Shown here: piece by piece, positions 33,399-42,219 of the stretch | Layout of the letters: the number at the start of each line of letters is the position of its first letter | Numbering within the stretch: the stretch's first letter is position 1 | Assembly (NCBI RefSeq): GCF_947503125.1 | Contig: NZ_CANNCR010000037.1 | Coordinates: 1-44,176, forward strand | DNA length: 44,176 bases | Direction of reading: 5' to 3' | Source of the DNA: an uncultured Metabacillus sp. | GTDB lineage: Bacteria > Bacillota > Bacilli > Bacillales > Bacillaceae | Notes under the pieces: model-generated | Told to the model about the DNA's origin: nothing | Database searches by the model: none | Seen by the model: the letters and a program-made list of their open reading frames with translations, nothing else | Position numbers and translations under genes: made by a program

Positions 33399-34151
33399 TT
33401 ATTCGATTTTAGGTAAAGTCTCTTTTAAATAATTCATACTTATTTCAATACTTTCAAAAGGAGAGCGTTTTGATCGATCTTGCTCAACAACAAACCATTG
33501 AATTTGCGTTTCCTTGCTCTTTCTTAAAACACCTTCAATATTAACTCCACCAGTACCTAATTCGGCAAAGGTTCTTTCACTATCTGTCGTCATGTCCTTC
33601 AAGTGGATTAATGACATACGGTCTGAATACTTATCCATCCATTCAAGCGGATCTTCGCCTGCCAACGTTAACCAATAAACATCCAATTCTGCTTTCACAA
33701 ACTTAGGGTTTGTTTCTTCAAAAAGGAACTCAAGATTTGATTTCCCATTATTTTTTTCAAGCTCAAAATCATGATTGTGATAACTTAACGAAATTCCATC
33801 CTTTTGGCTTTTTTCACCAATCTCATTTAACCGCTTAACTAACCCTGCATAATCGCTGCGTCTTTCTTCAACTAAGTAAGGGATTACAATATTTGCACAG
33901 TCAAGAACTTTTAAATACTCTAATTCACCTTCGAGATTTTCTTCCATTTTCTCTAAAGGTACATGGCTGCTAACAGCTTTAAGTCCAAGGCGATCAAGCG
34001 TAGCCTTTAAATCTTTTGCATCCTTTCCCCAATAACCCGCCAATTCTACTCCATTAAAGCCTAATTCAGCAACTTTTTCTAATGTACCGTAAAAATCTTT
34101 CTCACATTCTCCATGTAAAGTATACAATTGAACTGCAATTCTATTATTCAT
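33399..34151 (-). CDS. Sugar phosphate isomerase/epimerase (second copy of the fold)
   Basis: 250 residues, xylose-isomerase-like TIM barrel: MNNRIAVQLYTLHGECEKDF, LGFNGVELAGYWG (Glu), LSYHNHDFELEK (His/Asp), VKAELDVYWLTLAG (Glu-Asp) and LIHLKDM. VQLYTL and the YHNHDFE run are typical of the family members found with Gfo/Idh/MocA dehydrogenases. ATG 34151 has AAAGGAAG upstream. A cre-like site lies at 34222-34235. Little residue identity with the protein at 30204, so not a recent duplication. Confidence 0.87.
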   Translation of the reverse strand: MNNRIAVQLYTLHGECEKDFYGTLEKVAELGFNGVELAGYWGKDAKDLKATLDRLGLKAVSSHVPLEKMEENLEGELEYLKVLDCANIVIPYLVEERRSDYAGLVKRLNEIGEKSQKDGISLSYHNHDFELEKNNGKSNLEFLFEETNPKFVKAELDVYWLTLAGEDPLEWMDKYSDRMSLIHLKDMTTDSERTFAELGTGGVNIEGVLRKSKETQIQWFVVEQDRSKRSPFESIEISMNYLKETLPKIE

Positions 34152-34221
34152 CTATGTACTTCCTTTCCCCAATTAGGATAGTATTCGTTATAATCATACC
34201 AAAAAAATTCCGATAATCAAT

Positions 34222-34235
34222 TGAAAACGTTTTAT
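34222..34235. promoter_or_regulatory. cre (CcpA) site upstream of the isomerase gene
   Basis: TGAAAACGTTTTAT, 13 of 14 positions of the cre consensus with a palindromic core GAAAACGTTTT, about 70 nt upstream of ATG 34151. Confidence 0.55.
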
Positions 34236-34251
34236 TTTTTGAATTTTATTT

Positions 34252-35019
34252 CTACTTTGAAGTAATTGTTACCTTTCTTTCATGCGCAGGCGTTTGATGA
34301 AACGCTTCGAGTATCCCATTATGACTCAAAAGCTCTTTCGTAACCTTTCGCATTGGAATCGAAACCTCAAATTCGCCTCTAAAAGGAAATGGCTGAACAC
34401 TGATTTCAACTTCGTTTTTCCATTTTACCATAAACATGTCTTCTTTAAAAAATGAAAATGGCTGTAAAATCCCCTTTTTAAACCAACTGTGAACCTTTTC
34501 CTCAACAGCGCCCGCCTCTTGCATACATACAAATAGCGATAGATGATCACAAAATTTAAGTAGTTGATAATGAAACATCATATTTTTATCGTTTTTTATA
34601 AGGTTTAAAGCAGAAAATATACGATCTTGTCTCTTATATTCCTTGTTAAGATAGGAGGTCATTCGTTTATCTAACTTCATTCCATCAAAAAATTGTGTAT
34701 AGTGAATACTGCACATCAATGCCGCATAAGCGTCCTTCTCTTCAATTTCATCAATTCCCTTCTCATAAAAATGCAATTTCATGGAATGTGGAAAATCAAT
34801 AAAGGTATAAGGTTTATTGACTTTATCGTTCCATACAGGTGACACATCGACATCAATCCATGAACGATCATGCTGAGCTATTGCATATAAAACTGACTCT
34901 CTTTTTTCTTCGCCAAGAAAACATTCAGATTTCCAGTTTTGTGCAAAGCCTTCAGCTAATAATGCATGCTCATGTTGTTCAGTCATTATAAAGGAAGTCT
35001 TGTCTTCATATACAATCAT
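34252..35019 (-). CDS. DUF3891-family protein
   Basis: 255 residues. MIVYEDKTSFIMTEQHEHAL, then LYAIAQHDRSWIDVDVSPVW and YAALMCSIHYTQFFDG, are typical of DUF3891. The conserved His/Asp pairs (QHEH, QHDRSW) recall HD-type metal sites, but no activity is established. ATG 35019 follows GAGGGG. Separate from its neighbours; not obviously part of the sugar set. Confidence 0.8.
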   Translation of the reverse strand: MIVYEDKTSFIMTEQHEHALLAEGFAQNWKSECFLGEEKRESVLYAIAQHDRSWIDVDVSPVWNDKVNKPYTFIDFPHSMKLHFYEKGIDEIEEKDAYAALMCSIHYTQFFDGMKLDKRMTSYLNKEYKRQDRIFSALNLIKNDKNMMFHYQLLKFCDHLSLFVCMQEAGAVEEKVHSWFKKGILQPFSFFKEDMFMVKWKNEVEISVQPFPFRGEFEVSIPMRKVTKELLSHNGILEAFHQTPAHERKVTITSK

Positions 35020-35212
35020 AAGATCCCCTCACGATTTTTCTTTAGCTTTATTGCTTAACCTTATATAATTTATTCTCCCTGAATTCATAAAAGTCCTTTA
35101 CAAAATCTAAGAAAGGATAGATTTAATTTAGAAACACATCTTAGTTAATGTGCATGATAGCTGCAAAGGAAAACATACTAATAACATCATCCTATAAGAA
35201 AGGTAAGGAATT

Positions 35213-37019
35213 ATGAGACGCTTACTTACGATCTTGGCGATTATTTCAGTAGTACTTGTTAGTATTTATATCGAATAAGTAAATTATCATTAGAATATGC
35301 CTTACTGCCTTCCGATGAAATGCTTGTTCAAAAAAGCATGACGGAACTCTCTTGCCCCTTTCCACAGCATCAACTAACAATAGCACATCTACACAAATTG
35401 ATTTAGGAAAAGAAATGTTTTTCAAGGAGACGTTTGGAAATGAAGTTTTTTTCACAGATATTATGGGCATATTTGAAGGGCCAGTCACACTAAAGGGGAT
35501 CACTCAGGCCATATTAGCTCTTAATGGTAAAGGTACTTCAAATCTGCAAGTAAAAGCGGAAGAGAATTTTCAAGCTGGTGAAACGAAAATAAACAAAGGT
35601 GATTTAATTAATACTGGTATTGATGTGGCTAAGGATACATATATCCCGATTGGTGTAAAGGTCGTGTTTGATGAAGGAAGATTAAAGGCCGGGATTAGCT
35701 GCGCCTTATGCCATGCTACAGTAAACCAATCTGGAAAGGTGATTGCAGGTGCACCAAATACTGATTTAAATATGGGACTGATGCTTGCAATGGGCTCCAA
35801 TACTGCCGCTTATTTTACCCACACAGAAATGGAATCGATTAAAGAGTTTATAAAAAAAGATGGAAAAGTCATTCCTGGTACTCAAAAAGAAAAACTTCCT
35901 GATCCAGATTTACTGGAGCAATTTGTTGATCAAGAAATAGTGAAATATCCAACAGGAAGTGTCGACACGACCATCGATTTTGCAAATAACCCGGTTCAAA
36001 CTCCTGATTCCTATACATTTGGCGATCATCCATTTGGCTGGAGCGGCCAAGGACAAATCGGTCCTTTTAAAGGGTTAAGTGCGGCGATAAATAATGCTCA
36101 TTCACAAAATATGGATGCACTTTCTTAATCAGAAATCAGTGAACCTGTCTTTCATATCAATAAAGAGGTTTATATGGGAACGTTATTACAACGGGCTGCA
36201 TCTAAAAAATATCGTTATGATATAAATTCAGGCATTAAACCATCTGAGTTCTTTGCACAGGTCGACCCGACACCAAATGCTCCAGGTGTAAATCGATTAA
36301 TTAAAGCTCCAACCTTTCCTAAAATATCTTATATGACAAGTATCGGCCTTTTCTCAAGCTCAGATAACTATAAGGCTTGGGAGCAGGTTAATGCAATGTC
36401 AGCATACATGAATACACTAGCACCGCCAGCCACAGAATTAAAAAAGGATAAGGCAACATTTGAAAAAGGAAGATCCGTTTTTGCAAAAGCTGGATGCATA
36501 TCCTGTCATGGAGGAACCTATTTAACAAATAATCAACTTATTAGTACAGAAGAAATCAAAACAGACTCTTCCCGTGCTAAAGGTTTTCATGTAACTGAAC
36601 ATTATTTTACAAAGCCTGAAATCTTTGCACCAAATACACCTGTCCCGCTACCTAAACACCCAGAAACAATAGCGGTAGAGATGAATGACAAAGAAAAACA
36701 GTCACTAAAAAAAGCATGGGCGCATGGAAATTCTTCTGGAGTATATAAAACTCCAAGCTTATATGGCCTATACTGGAGTGCCCCTTATTTACATGATGGG
36801 GGTGTAGCTGTTGGGCCATCACTAGAATTGGGCATCCCTAATACCTTATTCAAAGGAATTCATCCTGACCCTGTTAACAGCTTAAAAGCATTGCTTGATT
36901 CCAAGCTGCGTCAAAAGGTGATCAAGGCTAATCTTGAAAATGATCAGCTTTCCTCGGCACATGTTTCCGGAAAGGGTCATGACTTTTACATCGATGTAAC
37001 GACAGGTTTTACAAAGTAG
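35213..37019 (+). pseudogene. Di-haem cytochrome c peroxidase-like protein, several disabling changes
   Basis: The gene starts at ATG 35213 with a membrane anchor (MRRLLTILAIISVVLVSIYI), then loses frame at about 35270. A second frame (EYALLPSDEMLVQKSMTEL) fails at CTCTCTTG (about 35348), which looks like a two-base TC duplication. The long frame from 35352 then carries CALCHATV (first CxxCH haem site) and is stopped by TAA at 36126-36128. The same frame continues without shift to 37019 and carries CISCHGGTYL (second haem site) and a C-terminal YLHDGGVAVG segment, as in CcpA/MauG-like di-haem peroxidases and related electron-transport proteins. Two frameshifts plus a stop mean the protein is not made. 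The original length is about 600 residues. Confidence 0.8.
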
Positions 37020-37084
37020 GAACAGGCTGCGGTTATTCACTATTTGCTCCGAGTGACAGATTGATTTTCATGGAGGCTTATGTT

Positions 37085-38221
37085 ATGAAAGCTGTTACGT
37101 ATCAAGGATTTAAACATGTTAAGGTAAAAGAGGTTCAGAATCCTAAGCTAGAAAAAGATGATGATATTGTAATCAACGTTACATCTACATCGATTTGCGG
37201 TTCTGATCTTCATTTATATCATGGATTAATCCCAAGTCTTGAAAAAGATTATATTATTGGTCATGAAACAATCGGTATTGTTTCAGAGGTCGGCAAAGCT
37301 ATTGACCATGTAAAAAAGGGTGACAAAGTCATTATTCCTTACACCATAGGTTGTGGTGAATGTTTTTATTGTCATCATTCATTGGATAGCCAATGTGATA
37401 ATGCCAATATAGAGGGTGAGATTGGAGCTTGCTATGGATATTCTCGGCTTTTAGGTGATTTTGACGGCTGTCTAGCAGAGCAGCTTCGAGTACCATTTGC
37501 TAATTTTAACCCAATCTTAGTCCCTAATAATTGTGAAATTGATGATGACTTGTTGTTGTTAATGACAGATGCGCTCCCCACTGCCTACTGGGCGATTGAA
37601 AATTCTGGCCTTAAGTCTGGGGACACTGTCATTATACTAGGGTCGGGACCGATCGGCCTTCTCACCCAAAAACTTGCATGGCTAAAAGGAGCCGAAAGAG
37701 TCATTGTAGTGGACCGTGTTGACTATCGTTTACAACATGCCCAAAATACCAATAAGGTCGAAACCTATCACTTTGACAAAACGAAGTAACTACCATTCAT
37801 TCTTAAAGAGATAACTAATGGTGGAGCAGACGTTGTAATTGATTGTGTTGGAATGAGCGGCAAGATGAAACTAGTAGAAATCGTAGAAACGGCTTTAAGA
37901 TTACAAGGCGGCTCTCTACAAACCATCGAATTAGCCTCACAAATAGTTCGTAAAGGTGGAACTGTTCAGCTTATCGGAATTTACGGGACAAGGTATAACA
38001 CATTTCCATTAGGTGATTTCTACATCAGGAATATTACCTTAAAGATGGGGCTTGCACCTGTTAAGCCATCTTTTCAACCTCTTTATGCAATGCTAAACAA
38101 TGAAAAATTGGATCCACGTGATATCATTTCCCATCGAATATCACTTGAAGCAGCGGAAGAAGGTTTTCAGATGTTTAATAATAGGAGTAATAACTGTTTA
38201 AAAATTATTTTAAAACCTTAA
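37085..38221 (+). pseudogene. Zinc-type alcohol dehydrogenase, interrupted by one in-frame TAA
   Basis: ATG 37085 has GGAGG 9 nt upstream. The N-terminal part has TSICGSDLHLYHG and IIGHETIGIV (catalytic zinc), CGECFYCHHSLDSQC (structural zinc) and VIILGSGPIGLLTQ (NAD motif). It stops at TAA 37787-37789 after FDKTK. The same frame runs on with LPFILKEITNGGADVVIDCV and GMSGKMKLVE to 38221, so only one codon separates a full 378-residue enzyme from this. The family includes glutathione-independent formaldehyde dehydrogenases (YycR-like). It could be a fresh nonsense mutation, or a read-through stop; the neighbour is broken in the same way. Confidence 0.8.
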
Positions 38222-38319
38222 AAAAGACTTCCTTGAGTCGGGATTATTACCCGTTAAGTTTGATATCTTACCTTTTAATAAATATTTGGGCTTTACCTGG
38301 CATAACCCTCTATGATAAT

Positions 38320-38427
38320 GTATAAAGTATTAATGTTCCTTCCGAATCATTCGCTTGTTGCGGGACACTTAACCATGTACGGATCGGAAGGAACGGGTGC
38401 CTGATTTTAAATCAGGCATTTTTTTAT
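38320..38427 (+). ncRNA. Candidate small RNA with its own promoter and terminator
   Basis: In the 319-nt gap between genes a possible promoter (TTTACC about 38292, GATAAT about 38314) is followed by an 11-bp perfect stem, GTTCCTTCCGA (38335-38345) with TCGGAAGGAAC (38384-38394), enclosing a 38-nt loop. Directly after it comes a strong terminator: TGCCTGATTT/AAATCAGGCA (38398-38418) and seven T. No ORF fits inside. It could be a trans-acting sRNA of about 105 nt, or a leader terminator for the gene at 38541. I do not recognise a known riboswitch or RNA family. Confidence 0.6.
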
Positions 38428-38540
38428 TTATATAGAGTGAAAATCTTTGTGCTATCTGCTATTATTGAAGTAGATATCCTTTTTTTTCAAAAAAATTTAT
38501 GCATTTGTACATAATAGTGGATTTCTAGGAGGAGCCGATG

Positions 38541-38747
38541 ATGGTACGTACTTGTGAATTTGTTTATCTGCCCACAGATGCTGGGACAATACGACTTGAT
38601 ATTTACTATAAACATTCAATATTCCATGTTCAAGCTGAATTAAATGAATTAATGACTTCATCCTATGACCGTAAAAAGGTTGAAGCAGTCAAGAAAGCAT
38701 TGCTCCTCTTAGCAAAAGAACATCATGCTTATGGTCATCAAGAATAG
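38541..38747 (+). CDS. Small protein of 68 codons, unknown
   Basis: Two consecutive ATG codons (38538 and 38541); GGAGG spacing of 8 favours the second. The product begins MVRTCEFVYLPTDAGTIRLD and has a probable amphipathic helix (YDRKKVEAVKKALLLLAKEH) and no membrane segment. The N-terminal half looks like a short beta unit. I do not recognise a family. It follows the candidate RNA terminator by about 110 nt. Confidence 0.55.
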   Translation: MVRTCEFVYLPTDAGTIRLDIYYKHSIFHVQAELNELMTSSYDRKKVEAVKKALLLLAKEHHAYGHQE

Positions 38748-38793
38748 TTTTCACCTTTACTATCCATGTGTATAATAAGAATTAATCGAGAAA

Positions 38794-38859
38794 AACAAGG
38801 CAGTTTTGTCCCCCCCTTTTAGAACCATTTGTTCGAAAGACGGAGACAAGCTGCCTGTT
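38794..38859 (+). promoter_or_regulatory. Hairpin in the leader of the DUF2621 gene
   Basis: AGGCAG and TTGTC (38798-38810) pair with GACAA and CTGCCT (38845-38856) with a small bulge. The loop includes a C7 run. It lies 40 nt before the gene, without a T run after it, so a leader structure is more likely than a terminator. Confidence 0.35.
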
Positions 38860-38896
38860 AATATGGTACAAGTTTTTTTCATACGAGGTGATAAAA

Positions 38897-39322
38897 TTGC
38901 TGGAAGGCTGGTTTCTATGGTTTATCCTGTTTTGGACCGTTTTTTTACTCTCGATGTTAGCAATCGGCGGATTTTTCATGTTCCGAAAGTTTCTTAAAAG
39001 ACTGCCAAAAGAAGATGGCAAATCAGACTTAGATTGGCAGGATTATTATTTAGACAAAACAAGACATTTATGGAATCAGGATGAGAAAAAATTGCTGGAG
39101 GAACTAGTAGAACCTGTTCCTGAGCTTTTTCGGGATGTTGCCCGGCAAAAAATCGCCGGCAAAATTGGGGAGCTTGCGTTAAATGAAAATGCCTCAAAAA
39201 TAACATTGGATTTAGTGATCAGAGGATATATTATGGCAACCCCAAAACGTGATCATAAATTTCTAATTAAGCGATTGAAAGAGAAGCAAATCGATTACAC
39301 AGCATATAAAGCCCTCTTTTAG
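38897..39322 (+). CDS. DUF2621 (YneK-like) membrane protein
   Basis: 141 residues. One N-terminal membrane helix (GWFLWFILFWTVFLLSMLAI), then a cytoplasmic domain with KRLPKEDGKSDLDWQDYYLD, EPVPELFRDVARQKIAGKIG and ITLDLVIRGYIMATPKRDHK. This fits DUF2621, the family of B. subtilis YneK, encoded beside ccdC there. GAGGTG is 6 nt before TTG 38897; the frame also opens at GTG 38888. It is convergent with ccdC here, whereas in B. subtilis they are co-directional. The function is unknown. Confidence 0.75.
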   Translation: MLEGWFLWFILFWTVFLLSMLAIGGFFMFRKFLKRLPKEDGKSDLDWQDYYLDKTRHLWNQDEKKLLEELVEPVPELFRDVARQKIAGKIGELALNENASKITLDLVIRGYIMATPKRDHKFLIKRLKEKQIDYTAYKALF

Positions 39323-39351
39323 ACTCGATATGTTTAGTCTATAATAGCAAA

Positions 39352-39403
39352 AAGAGGCTGTCTCAAAGGGGTTCCTTTTTTAAAGGGTTTGAGACAGCCT
39401 CTT
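39352..39403. terminator. Bidirectional terminator with 16-bp perfect stem
   Basis: AAGAGGCTGTCTCAAA (39352-39367) and TTTGAGACAGCCTCTT (39388-39403) with a 20-nt loop, between convergent genes. Its arms contain GAGGCTGTCTC, which recurs at 40175-40185. Confidence 0.8.
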
Positions 39404-39491
39404 CTTCATGTGTAAGCAACTAAGATAATCGGAGCGAAAGACGCTAGATACTTCATCTCGAACACTTGGGCGTGTGAGAGCCTGCAAAAAT

Positions 39492-40001
39492 TTATATCGT
39501 TGGTATATTTGTCGATGAATCAAGCTGTTCCTTAACTCGTTTATAAGAAATATACATCGCGATTCGCCATGGAACAATCATCCCAAATGCAAGTATCCAA
39601 AACATACCACTTAACTCTCCAAAATCTATCGTACTACTTAAATAAGATTTCATGATAATACGAATGAGTAACAATCCGATTAGTATAAATGCAAACGCTT
39701 TAGAGCGTTTCAGATAAATGTTATTCTCCCTGATTTCAAAATTCGAAGTTTTAATCAAAAAGATCGAAAAGAGCATTCCTACTATTAGAGCTTCAAAAAA
39801 TTCAGCAACAGTTACTCGAAACATTGGATGGATAAACATAAGTGCACCAGTACTCATAAAAATTGGCGGCAAAATAATTTTCTTTGCGGTTGCAGGCTTT
39901 TTAGCTGATTTCATTCGAACGAATAAAACGAGCAAAGCCATTCCTATGGCAACAAAGGAAGAAATAATTGTAAACAAACAAATCAATCCTTTACTCAACA
40001 A
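39492..40001 (-). CDS. ccdC: CcdC-like membrane protein (cytochrome c biogenesis-associated)
   Basis: 169 residues, with about five membrane segments (near 5-27, 45-59, 72-85, 105-117, 130-150). KSAKKPATAKKIILPPIFMS followed by TGALMFIHPMFRV is typical of the CcdC (YneJ, DUF1453) family. In B. subtilis ccdA-ccdB-ccdC lie together; only CcdA is essential for cytochrome c maturation, and the role of CcdC is unclear. ccdB is upstream here (40197); no ccdA is present. The gap to ccdB (195 nt) holds a terminator-like hairpin (40073-40184). Confidence 0.75.
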   Translation of the reverse strand: MLSKGLICLFTIISSFVAIGMALLVLFVRMKSAKKPATAKKIILPPIFMSTGALMFIHPMFRVTVAEFFEALIVGMLFSIFLIKTSNFEIRENNIYLKRSKAFAFILIGLLLIRIIMKSYLSSTIDFGELSGMFWILAFGMIVPWRIAMYISYKRVKEQLDSSTNIPTI

Positions 40002-40072
40002 CTAACTAGTCTTAGTATAAACGATATTTCCATAATTACCTACACATATTTCTATTTGATTTTTAGACAGTT

Positions 40073-40184
40073 AAAAAGACTGCCTCATACCAAAAGGTCA
40101 GATCCGTAAAACAACATAAATTGAACCGCGATGAGTCCATATATGATTGTTCATTAATAGGATTAGACCCCTGTTGAGACAGCC
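40073..40184 (-). terminator. Long hairpin between ccdB and ccdC
   Basis: GGCTGTCTCA (40184-40175, minus strand) pairs with TGAGGCAGTC (40087-40078) with two G-U pairs, enclosing 87 nt, and is followed by TTTTTA. The arm repeats the motif of the terminator at 39352-39403, which hints at a repeat-derived or small mobile origin. Confidence 0.45.
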
Positions 40185-40196
40185 TCAAATGTCCTC

Positions 40197-40556
40197 TTAA
40201 TTTAGCACACGTTTAACTGCTTCGATCACACGGCTTTCATCAAAGGGCTTTACAATGAAATCCTTAGCACCAGCCTCAATTGCATCGACAACCATTTTTT
40301 GCTGACCCATTGCCGAGCACATTATAATTTTTGCATCAGGATATTCTTGCTTAATCTCTTTAAGTGCTTCGAGTCCATTTTTTTCTGGCATTGTTATATC
40401 CATCGTTACTAAGTCTGGCTTTTCTTTAACAAAAAGATCAACCGCCTCTATTCCATTTTCTGCTTCTCCAACGATTGTATGGTTCGCCTTTATTAAGATA
40501 TTTGATAACGTCATTCTCATAAACTTGGCATCATCAACAATTAAAATTCTAGCCAT
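40197..40556 (-). CDS. ccdB: CheY-like single-domain response regulator, probable CcdB
   Basis: 119 residues, a receiver domain only. The phosphorylated Asp is in DLVTMDITMPEKNG (about 49-62), the acid pocket is in LIVDDAKFMRMTL, and the Thr/Ser and Lys switch residues are in IIMCSAMGQQKMV and DFIVKPFDES. AGGAGG is about 9 nt before ATG 40556, although the frame opens much further upstream. The sequence is also close to CheY itself; the neighbour ccdC favours CcdB (YneI), but a stand-alone CheY copy is possible. Confidence 0.7.
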   Translation of the reverse strand: MARILIVDDAKFMRMTLSNILIKANHTIVGEAENGIEAVDLFVKEKPDLVTMDITMPEKNGLEALKEIKQEYPDAKIIMCSAMGQQKMVVDAIEAGAKDFIVKPFDESRVIEAVKRVLN

Positions 40557-40728
40557 GCCTAGTTCCTCCTGAAAAAATGATAAGGAAGCCTGATAAAAGT
40601 CAAACTTCAAATGTGAAGGCGATTGCATATAAGAAGTATGAAAGTCCGAATCCTTCACAACAAAAGCAATCGTATACACTCTTAATATCATTATATCAAA
40701 AAGTTCCCTTAAGCATAGTAAAATCGAC

Positions 40729-41333
40729 TCAAAAAGATTGTTCTTGCTGCTTGGTCAAAAAATAGGATCCACTAATAAACCTATCGCAATCATTGAATGG
40801 AGATACTAAAAATTCAGATGGGTCGAATAACTCATCTATATTTGTATGGTGCTCTAATTTTTGACTAACTAGAAGTAGTTCTAAAGTAGAGAAATCTGTT
40901 GGTTGAAAAAGCTCATCGTCATTTAATAAATACAACCTATTCTCTTCTGCAACGTATGTAAACAACTTAGTTTCTTTGCCTAAAGAGGATAAATAATATT
41001 TATTTTTCACTAATTGCATTCGAGCTTTTTCTTCATTTAATATAGTTTTAATCTCTATATTTAAAATAGTTTTAATCTCTATATTTAAAATATAGTCCTT
41101 TCCTAACCTCAGTAAATCAAACTCTTTATCAATTTGTGGTATTTTATAGCCTACAAAAAATAGCCCAGATATTTGCTTTTTACAGATAAGTTTTCGATAA
41201 AAGAAGCAATTTGGTCGATTTCATCATTTTTCATAGAAAAACTAAAAAAATCTTGCAAAAGTTCAAAATTTTCTATTGGTAAGTCTCTATAACTACTTAT
41301 CAAAGAATTTAAATCAATTGGCTTTTTCATCAT
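40729..41333 (-). pseudogene. N-terminal fragment of a nuclease-helicase (DUF2075-type) protein, frameshifted
   Basis: Two minus-strand frames make one protein. The first (from ATG 41333, after GAAGGTG; KKPIDLNSLISSYRDLPIEN) ends KSKYLGYFL at a stop; the second continues FVGYKIPQIDKEFDLLRLGK, DYILNIEIKTI, LVKNKYYLSSLGKETKLFTY and ISGSYFLTKQQEQSF. The join is at a run of six T (six A on the plus strand), so one base lost by slippage explains it. EFDLLRxGxDYIxNIEIK looks like a restriction-type nuclease core, and YFLTxQQE is where a P-loop helicase domain would start; that helicase part is gone. Such proteins occur in phage-defence contexts. The family call is by pattern only. Confidence 0.55.
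41042..41089. repeat. Two exact tandem copies of 24 bp within the nuclease fragment
   Basis: The 24-bp unit starting ATAGTTTTAATCTCTA occupies 41042-41065 and 41066-41089. On the minus strand it encodes ILNIEIKT twice, in frame, so it duplicates part of the presumed nuclease strand. Confidence 0.85.
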
Positions 41334-41381
41334 TTCACCTTCTAACATATATTTCTGTAAGTTTGTACCTATCTATTTAGT

Positions 41382-42033
41382 ATGCAAGAAAATGAACCAT
41401 TCCTACTAAGTAGTATTTTACGCTGTTCTGAAGGAATGGTACCATCCATTACTACAACTAAAAGAAAAGATGGAACCAAAATAAAGTACCGTTATTCTGT
41501 TTGTTCTAATTTCCATAATAAAGGTGTTGCAGCATGTAAAGCTAACTCTGTAAAGGCTTATGAAGCAGAGAACTTTGTGTTAAAGAAAATTGAGTGTTTT
41601 TTGAAGGAAAAAGAACACTTCTACAATAAAATTCAGGCAATTAATTCATCCACGGACGATTCTCTAACCGAACTTCAACAGGAACTAATGCAGGTGAGGA
41701 TCGTCTTTCCGAGATACAAGTCCTTCAGGATAAATACCGTGAAGCCATTGAACAGAACACATTTCCAACTGCCATTTTACAATGTAGTTTGCAAAAGATT
41801 GCTCATGAAAATACTGAGTTAGAAAATAGGAAAAACAAATTTACCTTAAAACTTAATTCCTCTAAATCAGTATTCATTCAATCAGAACTTATTGAGATGC
41901 TCTTGGTGGTTCATTTTAGAATACAGACAGGCATATCAAAGGAAAAATAAAAGCAACTGCTCCATCTCCTGGTTCACAAAGTCACTATTAAGCAAGAAGT
42001 AGGAAAGTCACGTACTGTCAATGAAATGAATTA
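41382..42033 (+). pseudogene. Large serine recombinase, C-terminal remnant
   Basis: The frame from 41382 carries the zinc-ribbon domain of large serine recombinases: PFLLSSILRCSEGMVPSI (first Cys), YRYSVCSNFHNKGVAACKAN (further Cys) and VKAYEAENFVLKKIECFL, followed by a coiled-coil start. At about 41695 the frame shifts and continues as DRLSEIQVLQDKYREAIEQN and QKIAHENTELENRKNKFTLK, then shifts again to LLHLLVHKVTIKQEVGK near 41955. The catalytic N-terminus with the active Ser is absent. It marks a lost phage or integrative element. Confidence 0.7.
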
Positions 42034-42219
42034 AATTTTGACTTTTCAGAAGTTAACCTTTCAAAGACCTTCACGCTTATTCACTTATTGTATCGACGGA
42101 TAGAGAAGATCTTTCTTCTACATTCATATCCGCTTCCGTTAACAAAATATCACCTTATCTTCAACCTTTTTTGCCTCTAATTATGGTACGGTTCACCGTG
42201 ATGTTTATTAAAATGGTTA

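Noticed and set aside
41042-41089. Short tandem repeat as a CRISPR-like array
   Set aside because: Only two directly adjoining copies without spacers, and in frame with a coding sequence; no array or cas genes in the window.
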